A stretch of DNA of 64,000 nt from NCBI RefSeq assembly GCF_021130785.1, contig NC_060210.1, positions 181,648,501 to 181,712,500 of the forward strand, in the 5' to 3' direction. This document shows, one piece after another, positions 57,671 through 64,000 of this stretch. The notes beneath the pieces were generated by a model, which saw only the letters and a program-made list of their open reading frames with translations, was not told the DNA's origin and did no database searches. Both the position numbers and the translations under genes were made by a program. Position 1 is the stretch's first letter, and each line of letters begins with the position of its first letter. The DNA comes from Homalodisca vitripennis (lineage: Eukaryota; Arthropoda; Insecta; Hemiptera; Cicadellidae).

Positions 57671-57862
57671 TGCGACTGCGGGTGCTGCTATCTGGTAGAG
57701 ACGGCTTACAACATGCTGGTAGCGGCAAGTGAGGACGCAAAAGGTTTATGCCTACTGTAACACTATTTTTTCTGAGCGTACGTGTGCGACTGCGGTGCTG
57801 CTATCTGGTAGAGACGGCTTACAACATTCTGGTAGCGACAAGTGAGGACGCAAAAAGTATAC
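57671..57862. repeat. Tandem duplication, period about 112 bp
   Basis: GCGACTGCGG(G)TGCTGCTATC, TGGTAGAGACGGCTTACAAC and CAAGTGAGGACGCAAAA occur at about 57673-57742 and again at about 57786-57856, with a few substitutions. Confidence 0.75.
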
Positions 57863-57942
57863 CAAGCCGCCCAGGATTTGAAACCCTGGTCCCGCGGAAC
57901 GTAAGACGAGCGCTTAGGACCACTCGGTTGGCATACCTTTAA
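57855..57942 (-). repeat. tRNA-like sequence (Ser/Leu-like pattern)
   Basis: The minus strand reads GGTATGCCAACCGAGTGG at its start, has a B-box-like GGGTTTCAAATCCTGG, and ends with GGCTTGGTATAC, which can pair with the start. The box B has an extra T and no clean anticodon arm was found. It is a tRNA-derived relic, adjacent to the tandem duplication. Confidence 0.4.
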
Positions 57943-58293
57943 GAGCGATGACTGCTCTCTCTCGTGTAGGCGAGCATAATCTCATTACAGCACATGGTGA
58001 CAGAGCGGATACAAGCTGTGCATTCCAATGACTACAACTGCACATGTGTGTACCAGGCCATCTGTACGTCTTTACTCTGTCAATTACTGACCCAAAACGC
58101 AAGCTGTGAAGGTGAATATGGTACTTTACCGTACGGTTATTGTAAAAAAAAATCTAAAAACCAGGCTAGAGTCGGAATCTTCAGCTATTGGTATTTGTGT
58201 GAACTAGAGACGGAAACATTATCACAGTGAAATGTAGTGATCTGTTAATGATAACCGGAGACAACAATAAAAATAACTCACCCTTTTGGAAGT

Positions 58294-58506
58294 CTAGTAG
58301 CCTAGTACTCTCTCCAGCCGTTCCAAGCCACCACCACCACCACGCAAATCGAATTCGTCGTCTTCTTCTTCTTCTAGTGTTGAATATCCACTCTCGGATT
58401 CTTCTGATTCTGAGTCCCAAACTGAAAAAAAACTCCCAACCGCTACTAACACTACCCCAGGAGACTGTTGAAGAGAGTGAATGAGGAAGATCTCGAAAGG
58501 GGACAC
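58294..58506 (-). CDS. Doubtful acidic small frame
   Basis: A minus-strand frame with SVWDSESEESESGYSTLEEE followed by DDEFDL, a Gly run and LERLERVLGY. The overlapping minus-strand frame at 58452-58694 includes MQLLVFIIVGLLTQYCVRA, which looks like a signal peptide. The repeated TCT/CCA triplets here keep several frames open, so neither is secure. Listed because it lies in the same orientation as the frames to its right. Confidence 0.2.
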   Translation of the reverse strand: MSPFEIFLIHSLQQSPGVVLVAVGSFFSVWDSESEESESGYSTLEEEEDDEFDLRGGGGGLERLERVLGY

Positions 58507-58759
58507 GGTGGTGGTGATGGAGTCGACAACAGGTCAATAACACGTAAATACAAAGAATAAGCAGCAATAATTACTGATATCATCTTAACCGAGTCGGCGC
58601 GAACACAGTACTGAGTGAGAAGACCCACAATTATGAACACCAGCAACTGCATGTGGTCACCACATGTGACGGTACATCTCCTGCATAGATGCACTATCTA
58701 AAAATAGCAGGGAGCCGGGGCGTTGCAGAAATAACACACGTGTTTACGTCCGTACTACG

Positions 58760-58765
58760 TTTATT
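58760..58765 (-). promoter_or_regulatory. Polyadenylation signal AATAAA (minus) for the 58879-59103 frame
   Basis: TTTATT on the plus strand, 114 bp past the stop codon of the small gene, followed by a short GT-containing segment. Confidence 0.5.
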
Positions 58766-58878
58766 AAAAGCGTTCTGATTACATACATTTCCAAATCTTA
58801 ACATCTACCAAAAGTCCGTTAACACCCGTACATCTAACTTTATACCTTTTAGACGACGTCATTTCTTGTAGATCACTG

Positions 58879-59103
58879 TCATCTAAAAGTCTTTTCAACA
58901 ATCTCACCGGGTAGAAATGTGACGGCTGTTTTGGTGCTGTCCACTTCTACGAGTAACATCACTGCCTTCCGGTCAAATTTAGTGTCCACCTTCTTTGCCT
59001 CCAGGATCCTGTAGCCAGCTTTCCGTGTCAACTCTTTTATCGCCATCTTTGGTGTGGGTTCACCATGCTTCTCCAGGGACGAAAGCTTTGTAGAAAGTTC
59101 CAT
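58879..59103 (-). CDS. Small 74-residue protein, intact, spliced-leader gene
   Basis: Begins MELSTKLSSLEKHGEPTP and contains MAIKELTRKAGYRILEAKKV, then LLVEVDSTKTAVTFLPGEIV. A small K/E-rich protein with a central beta-like segment and no signal peptide or membrane span. It recalls short uncharacterised proteins that accompany virus-like repeats in arthropod genomes, some with a similar YRI-x-x-x-K-x-V-x-T-K-F ... FLP layout; I cannot name a function. The ATG lies 8 bp inside a probable second exon (acceptor TTTTCCTTTACAG, intron 59112-59289). A TATA box lies upstream. The frame is complete, unlike its neighbours to the right. Confidence 0.55.
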   Translation of the reverse strand: MELSTKLSSLEKHGEPTPKMAIKELTRKAGYRILEAKKVDTKFDRKAVMLLVEVDSTKTAVTFLPGEIVEKTFR

Positions 59104-59111
59104 TTTTCAAT

Positions 59112-59289
59112 CTGTAAAGGAAAACCGACAATCTGTTATAGCGAATAATCTTAACAACGAGTTCATCGTAAAAACTGTTAACTTGGCTAGCGGAATTGAG
59201 AATAACTATGCGTGAGCAACACACCGCAAATAGAGAGCGCAGTCGAATATCTTAAAGAAAACAGTTAAATGTGTAGTGTAGTCACTTAC
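59112..59289 (-). other. Probable 5' UTR intron
   Basis: On the minus strand the donor is CATTACAG|GTAAGTG (GTAAGTG = 59283-59289) and the acceptor is CCTTTACAG just before 59111. The 178-bp intron would join a short non-coding first exon (about 59290-59331) to the coding exon. Confidence 0.5.
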
Positions 59290-59324
59290 CTGTAATGAGA
59301 GCGTCGACACGTAGACGAAGAGTG

Positions 59325-59362
59325 AACTGTGACGATCAGCTCGCCACAGGTAGTATATATAC
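59325..59362 (-). promoter_or_regulatory. TATA-box promoter with initiator
   Basis: On the minus strand GGTATATATACTACC (59354-59361 core) is followed about 30 bp later by GTCACAGTTCACTC, an initiator-like sequence, and then by the short leader ending at the donor at 59289. The spacing fits a standard RNA polymerase II core promoter. Confidence 0.5.
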
Positions 59363-59573
59363 CTTGGAATGAAAGTGGAGGTAGTCGCGGCTGTGGTCGT
59401 GGCAAAACTGCCAAGCTGAATATAGACAGGAATGCAGCGTAGTTGACCCACGTTTCCATCACCACGGTAGGCTTTGAGCCAGGCCGTAGGGGTTCTCGGC
59501 GCGTTTTTTATTATAGTGAGTTTTCCCCAGGAGGCCTAATCTCACTTAACAAAGAACACTGAACACGTTCCAA

Positions 59574-59955
59574 GTTCTCAACTCAAATGCCGAACCTCTC
59601 CGTGTCACCTCTCTTTTGCGAGTGGGCCCCAACCATCGCCCACTCTGTCGTGATGGCCACTCCATAACAAATTTGCCACCTCCGAAAAAAGTAAACTTTT
59701 TTTTTGTGTCCTTGCGAGGACCGTTTAGCGAGTCCGTTAAAGTTCTACAACTAAATGCCGAAACCTTTCCGTCTCACTGTCAAGTACTCGCAAAAAACTT
59801 TTATATTTTGCAAGTGTTTTTTCTGCCCCACGTGAGCTTTGAAGTTTTCAACTTAAATGCCAAACTCCTTAGCTCTCGCAAAGACATTTTTTCCAGGAGT
59901 AGTTCTCAACTCAATGCCGAACTCCTCCTCCTCCTTCCGAGAAGGACATTTTTTG
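59574..59955. repeat. Four degenerate direct repeats GTTCTCAACTCAAATGCCGAAC
   Basis: Units begin at about 59574 (GTTCTCAACTCAAATGCCGA), 59742 (GTTCTACAACTAAATGCCGA), 59844 (GTTTTCAACTTAAATGCCAA) and 59902 (GTTCTCAACTCAATGCCGAA). Each is followed by ACYYCTCC/CTCCTT-type pyrimidine-rich text and often GCGAG. Spacing is irregular (168, 102, 58 bp). Confidence 0.7.
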
Positions 59956-59990
59956 TACTAATCTACATTATACTACTAGGGTGGACACGA

Positions 59991-60262
59991 CAAGTCACTT
60001 TACTTGGTGAAGCCTATTCAATATGACTTGCCTCATCCAGGTGAAGCTGAAGCATCTCTCAGTCGGTTTCATACAAGCCACTTTACTTGGAGAAGCCTTT
60101 CAATGTGACTCGTTGTAACTTACAGAGGATGAGCGAGATCCGATTCTCAGCAAGATTCCTACAAGTCACTTTACTCAGAGAGGCCTTTCAATGTGACTCG
60201 TGAAACACAAGCAGAGAATCGGATGTTGACCACTTTACTCGGTGAAGCCTTTCAATGTGGTC
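59991..60262. repeat. Four hairpin-forming repeats with conserved core and changing arms
   Basis: The core TTTACTYRGWGARGCCTTTCAAT recurs four times. It is flanked by arms that pair: CAAGTCA/TGACTTG (59991-59997, 60024-60030), CAAGCCAC/GTGACTCG (60074-60081, 60105-60112; two mismatches), CAAGTCAC/GTGACTCG (60162-60169, 60193-60200; one mismatch) and GACCAC/GTGGTC (60228-60233, 60257-60262). Pairing is kept in the first and last although the bases differ. Confidence 0.75.
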
Positions 60263-60359
60263 TATCGTAAAAACTGGAGTTTTTCTACGGAACACATTAC
60301 GCTTCATCACTATAATAATTACAATGGTCCTGAAGAAACTTTCCACTAAGGTTTTGGTA

Positions 60360-60717
60360 CAATAGTTATGTAATCCCAGTCCAGCTGTTCAGCAAAATCG
60401 TGTATAAACTGCTCCGATAGAACTGGTGACGACTTATTACTATCCAACAGTAAGTGTCAAAGTTCGGCATCATTTTCACGTAAAATGAATTCAGGAAGGC
60501 GAGCATTTTCCAAAAATTCGTGGTCCCAAATTACTTTATGCTGAAATATTCTCAACATGTCAAACGAAAAAGTATAATTTGCCGATAAAAGCTTCCAATT
60601 CAGAAAGCGACTAAATTTCAAAATGAACGCATCAGTGAGCACACCGACAGGCACTTTGGGCTCTCGAGAAATGAGGTCCCATACAGCAGCGGTAGCAGCA
60701 GCAGCTGTACTCGCCAT
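60360..60717 (-). pseudogene. Virus-like locus: frame with W-containing helical repeats
   Basis: The ATG at 60715-60717 begins MASTAAAATAAVWDL. The frame carries FILKFSRFLNWKLLSANYTF and MLRIFQHKVIWDHEFLEN, two turns of a roughly 20-residue repeat with F-x-x-x-F and a Trp-Lys/Asp step, and stops at 60457. In a neighbouring frame down to about 60360 a third repeat appears, SEQFIHDFAEQLDWDYI. Such W-x-x-[IL]-S / F-I-x-x-F repeats are known from large DNA viruses and from virus-derived insect loci. I can name no function. A break at about 60457-60475, or a splice, separates the last repeat. Confidence 0.45.
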
Positions 60718-60734
60718 GCTGACACGATGTAATC

Positions 60735-61250
60735 TCAAACAGTGACCGTGAACAGAATGACTACTAAGTGGACTGGTTGAGTCTGTTTATTCAGGATTTC
60801 AAACCGACATCTAGCAGCGTGCATTGCACACCGTACATCTTCATCACGGCCGCTGTGTTGCGGTAGGGAGCAGGAAAACCGATGCGATCCTTTACAACTG
60901 CATAATGTACTACTGTCATAACATGCCAGGTTGTCTAGCTCACAAACGTTAGAGTGAAACCGTCTTAAAAAATTTCGCTTTCTCATGACCACGTGTATAA
61001 ATTATGGTAAACGGCTTGCACAGGTTGCGAATGACACTTCCACTGTAAGGGAAATCGCCTTCTTCCCACAAGATCTTGTGGTAGTTCTTCTCTAACCACA
61101 GAGCTGTTGTACGCATTTTCTTGTTTAATCTCTCCTAGGAAACGGAGGTTTGAAAACAATTTGACATTGAAATGAATTAGCCACAATGGCAAACTCTTTG
61201 ATTGATAAACGGTTTTTTGTTACCTTGAAAAGCTTGAAATTCAACTACTG
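60735..61250 (-). pseudogene. Virus-like locus: Cys/His-ending protein, frameshifted
   Basis: From the right, the text includes ALWLEKNYHKILWEEGDFPY (about 61060-61110) and FTIIYT in one frame. It then moves to the frame at 60735-60992 with FLRRFHSNVCELDNLACYDS, CSCKGSHRFSCSLPQH and VRCAMHAARCRFEIL. The clustered Cys and His suggest a C-terminal zinc-binding module. Frame changes fall near a T/A run at about 60968-60975 and near 61140. An AATAAA (minus) overlaps the end at about 60786-60791. Unknown function; similar in my memory to uncharacterised arthropod proteins linked to the capsid-like family at 62508. Confidence 0.45.
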
Positions 61251-61299
61251 CCACATTCATCGCCGCTGGAATGTGGGCCAACGTTTGTAGCACTGGACG

Positions 61300-61560
61300 T
61301 CATCAAAAAGTCTGTCGCAAAGGTGACGTGGTAAAGTCTCAGGCGGATCAACGTAACCCTCGTCCGGACTTCCGTTGTTTAGGCAAATGCTAACACATCA
61401 CCGACGTAAGATCTCAATAGATCCTCCGTTAAAACAAACTCGTTGATTTGACGTGTTACGCAGGGGCAGACCAGTTGGTGAACTGAGTCCACTCGTCTAC
61501 GGACAGAGTTAATGTATTCTTTCCGTCGTACAGTACAACGTACTGCTGACCAAATACTCT
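61300..61560 (-). pseudogene. Virus-like locus: short decayed frame
   Basis: The minus strand at about 61459-61551 reads VVLYDGKNTLTLSVDEWTQF and then stops, and about 61300-61400 has further open text in other frames. The compact hydrophobic/acidic pattern looks coding, but start, end and identity are unknown. Confidence 0.3.
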
Positions 61561-61780
61561 ACGTAACCACCATATTCTCTCCACTTTCGCTTTTAGAACT
61601 ACTGAATCTATGCACGCCTGTCGATTCCAAGAGTCCGGTGATTTGGTTCGCGCACCCTAATAGAATGTTGAACAATTTCAGGTTTCCAAAACGCAAACGT
61701 TCCCCTTTTACCTTTCATCAAGATACCGACACCATTGTTCGTGATCAACAAACAATCCTACAATCAAGTATTTGGAACAA

Positions 61781-62014
61781 TCAGGATTCAAAAAGTAAAG
61801 AGACTTTTAGAAACACACCGTTGGTAACTAGATTCGGGGAGATTTCGTTTCGTTTTGAGCTTTTACGGACTGATTTAACCTTGTCTATTTCCATTGGTTG
61901 ACTCACCAGCTGGTCCTCCTCCTCCTCCTTGAACACAGCATCAGCGACTGTAGCCAGTATGTCTTCACTCTTTCGCTCCATGATCACGAATGTGACTCTG
62001 TACACCTTGAGCAA
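61781..62014 (-). CDS. Virus-like locus: 77-codon frame, uncharacterised
   Basis: Begins MLKVYRVTFVIMERKSED, with an acidic run FKEEEEDQL and SQPMEIDKVKSVRKSSKRNE. It ends shortly after IVTNGVFLK-like text, and a neighbouring frame continues open text below 61780, so the 3' part may be shifted. No domain recognised. Confidence 0.35.
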   Translation of the reverse strand: MLKVYRVTFVIMERKSEDILATVADAVFKEEEEDQLVSQPMEIDKVKSVRKSSKRNEISPNLVTNGVFLKVSLLFES

Positions 62015-62038
62015 ACCATTAAGTACCTGACGTATTAG

Positions 62039-62389
62039 TCACTGGCTTATACAATTACATACCTCCTCCTCCTCCTCCTCCTCCCCTTCTTCCATAGAGG
62101 ATATCGTATAGTCACTATCATCTTCTATGACATCGTCGTCGTCGTTTTGCACAGTGTTATCGTAAATTTCATTTAACAGTCTGAATATTTCATCTTTCCG
62201 CCTGTCAATCATTACACATACACAAGTGTCTGGTACATCTTGACAATCCGGTGCAGTATACGCACATTCGCAATAATGCATGTAGCCATCACTCGTCCGT
62301 TTCATTGTTGTTAACTGGTGATTGCGGATTAATCTACGGATTTCACCGACCAAATCAAGGACAATATTTATCTTCCGTGAACCTTCCAT
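62039..62389 (-). CDS. Virus-like locus: intact 116-residue acidic-tailed protein
   Basis: Begins MEGSRKINIVLDLVGEIRRL; the middle has MHYCECAYTAPDCQDVP and TCVCVMIDRRKDEIFRLLNE; the end is DDDDVIEDDSDYTISSM then a Glu run and VCNCISQ. Six or more Cys in C-x-C and C-x-x-x-C spacing may bind metal. The acidic tail comes from GAG/GAA repeats. A possible acceptor TCTTTTCAG lies about 20 bp upstream of the ATG. The Glu-run part is low-complexity and could be fortuitous. Unknown function. Confidence 0.4.
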   Translation of the reverse strand: MEGSRKINIVLDLVGEIRRLIRNHQLTTMKRTSDGYMHYCECAYTAPDCQDVPDTCVCVMIDRRKDEIFRLLNEIYDNTVQNDDDDVIEDDSDYTISSMEEGEEEEEEEVCNCISQ

Positions 62390-62437
62390 CGTGGCGTCAC
62401 AATTTGAAACTGAAAAGATTCTGTCATTTGCATCGTG

Positions 62438-62443
62438 TTTTAT
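62438..62443 (-). promoter_or_regulatory. Polyadenylation signal AATAAA (minus) after the capsid-like frame
   Basis: TTTATT on the plus strand, about 65-70 bp past the apparent end of the capsid-like frame at about 62508 and before the next frame begins at 62389. Confidence 0.4.
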
Positions 62444-62507
62444 TCACGTTACATCATCTTCTTTACCGTGCCCTTGAGCATTGTGTAAACGAAATACGAG
62501 TCATGAA

Positions 62508-63625
62508 GCAGTAGGACAGTAGGCTGTGGTGTTGGCCTTGAACGCTTCCGTAGCCTCAAATTCTAGCCGCACATCGACAGGTTCCAGACTTGACCGAATC
62601 ATTTTGGCGTGAACAATCAATCACATACAGAGGTGTTTTATTTTTAAACGTGTCCAGACTGACGTCAGGCCACCGACGACCGCCTAAATCGCCATAATAG
62701 GAGTTTTGAAATCTTACAAACATTTCATAGAATATAGCGGTGTCTCCGTGAATGTTGTCATAAGGGAAATATTGTGTATTTAAATACAGGCGGATGTTCG
62801 ATAACTTACAACTGTCAAAACATGACATGTCTTTCTTTAAGTTGTTTTTCCTTTCTGTCTGGAAAGCTACAATCACGTATCGTGGTTTCTCCAATTGAGA
62901 AGAAGTTTTTATTAGTCCATGATTGACGTTCAGTTTGCGGCAGTACAGGGTATTCGTGCAACTCCCACGATCTAAACGGTATATGTATTGGAGTATCTTT
63001 TTCAAACTAGACGTAGCGATTTTAGCACGAAACAAGTCGGATACAGAGATGTGAGGCACCCGCCAGTACAGATTGGTGATCTTCAACGTGTGGGTCGCTG
63101 CGTCATCGCTAATAATAGCGTTGGCATCTGTCGCCGACCGCAGCAGTATCAAACTCTTGTGTTTTACATTCACAATTATTCAGCTTGTAATCCTCTGCGA
63201 ATCCCAACAACAACCTTAAAGGCACAGAAAATGAGAATTTGTTCATTTCTTTCTTTTCACCGGGGCCGAACCAGCATGCATTTTCCAGATTATTTTCGTC
63301 TTCCGCACGAGCTGATAATATATTTTTTAACGAACTGGCTATACCTACATTCTTTGTGCGATCAATTTCCACACCGCCAATCTCGTATCGGATATCATCA
63401 AAGAGAAAAGCGATCGCGTTGTTAACCAGAGACACTTTAGCATCTGTTGTACCGTCAGCTTTCTTACCGCTTACTGTACCCACAACGTGTAGTGTGCTTT
63501 CAAAAGGAGCTGTTATTAAATCCTGATAACTGATTGGTATCCGTATTTTCATCGTTATTATTAAACGTGGTTGAAGCATACGGATTATGTGTGTGATATT
63601 CCAGTCCGGTAATGATTTTCATTGT
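62508..63625 (-). pseudogene. Capsid-like protein of a DNA-virus or Maverick-like element, broken
   Basis: Open text in three or four frames spans about 370 codons. 63109-63579 has MKIRIPISYQDLITAPFES, VNNAIAFLFDDIRYEIGGVE and FSFSVPLRLLLGFAEDY. 62556-63173 has NLYWRVPHISVSDLF, SSQLEKPRYVIVAFQTERKN, LYLNTQYFPYDN and YVIDCSRQNDSVKSG. Breaks lie near 63545, 63165 and 62577, and an upstream frame at about 63546-63625 may be the true N terminus. I recognise the text as a family of arthropod uncharacterised proteins with the look of a beta-rich (jelly-roll) structural protein, but I could not test this. The locus is damaged and should not be functional as read. Single-base assembly errors are an alternative explanation for some breaks. 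Confidence 0.6.
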
Positions 63626-63774
63626 ACTCAGCGGGACTCTCTATATCGAGCATTTTCACGAATTGCGCCGGTGTTAACTTTAAAGCCAAGAGAGCGCAAG
63701 AAATTTGCGTTAGCAGAAGTTACCACTATCAGGCGCGACGGTCTAATGACCTGAAATTATGTTCACACCCTCCT

Positions 63775-64000
63775 TAAATACTAGACCCATGAGCACCCAC
63801 TTTCTTTATATGCAACCTCAAAGATAACGTTTCACCTCTGAGATTCACAGGATTGTTGTCTTGATCTTTAAGCTCGACAGTTTATGGTGTGCACCTTCTG
63901 AATGTTGAGCGGTTAAATAAATCACTGTACCAGGGTGTCTCGACTATTTTATACCCCGGCTCTACTTGTGGAAAGAACTCGTGAATAACGTGACTCTCTA
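63775..64000 (-). pseudogene. Virus-like locus: further structural-type frame, cut by window edge
   Basis: The minus strand from the right edge reads VIHEFFPQVEPGYKIVETP and WYSDLFNRSTFRRCTP, an apparent stop near 63880, then DQDNNPVNLRGETLSLRLHI and VGAHGSSI, ending at about 63775. The two-part text recalls another uncharacterised protein found with the capsid-like family, possibly a minor structural protein. The part before 64000 is outside the window. Confidence 0.45.

Noticed and set aside
61512..61901. Plus-strand 129-codon frame in the virus-like locus
   Set aside because: The minus strand carries the more protein-like text here and all neighbouring frames are on the minus strand, so the plus-strand frame is probably a shadow.

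Overview
The window is an A+T-rich stretch of an insect nuclear genome, probably hemipteran, although the order is an inference. The insect assignment rests on one spliced host gene with insect-like introns (MYCBP), a short run of the arthropod telomeric pentamer CCTAA, and a dense mix of non-LTR retrotransposons, TTAA-flanked piggyBac-like elements, Merlin-like and mariner elements and tRNA-derived SINEs. There is no bacterial-style operon, ribosomal RNA or credible functional tRNA gene. Most of the DNA is repeat-derived or unassignable.

Layout. 1-2.6 kb: a degenerate tandem repeat and two internally deleted Merlin-like elements, one carrying a nested 737-bp element. 2.7-7 kb: a possible host first exon on the minus strand, then a 5'-truncated RNase H-bearing LINE (minus) with a 14-bp target duplication and a second copy of the nested element inside it. 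7-9.8 kb: no gene seen. 9.8-14.6 kb: a nearly full-length CR1-like LINE (minus) with a PHD-finger ORF1. 14.6-15.3 kb: an endonuclease fragment of another LINE. 16.8 and 19.7 kb: two copies of a tRNA-derived SINE with target duplications. 21.6-29 kb: two TTAA-flanked piggyBac-like elements, a third Merlin-like element, a third copy of the nested-element family, and a TA/telomere-motif block. 30.6-33.5 kb: MYCBP exons, with two small transposons in the intron. 34.1-36.5 kb: a mariner remnant and a very decayed LINE. 37.9-40.6 kb: a Jockey-like LINE (minus) with a 45-base poly(A) tail. 40.8-41.8 kb: another TTAA element. 42-43.7 kb: a decayed LINE ending in a striking (C15A)6 tract. 48-49.2 kb: a two-type satellite array. 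51.8-52.5 kb: a degenerate minisatellite. 57.2-58 kb: a GC-rich block and tRNA-like sequences.

58-64 kb differs by eye from the rest. It is less A+T-rich, and several compact reading frames all lie on the minus strand, with nearby AATAAA signals, one clear TATA-box/spliced-leader arrangement, and odd local repeats. Two of the frames recall a family of arthropod proteins that resemble capsid and structural proteins of large DNA viruses or Maverick/Polinton-like elements. The capsid-like frame has several breaks. I read this as a decayed endogenous virus-like locus that runs off the right edge of the window. It is the most interesting part of the sequence.

The genes do not form one pathway. 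MYCBP is the only confident host gene. The rest records successive insertions, and the nested cases can be put in order: LINE then 8-bp-TSD element at 3-7 kb, and Merlin-like element then the same 8-bp-TSD family at 1.2-2.6 kb.
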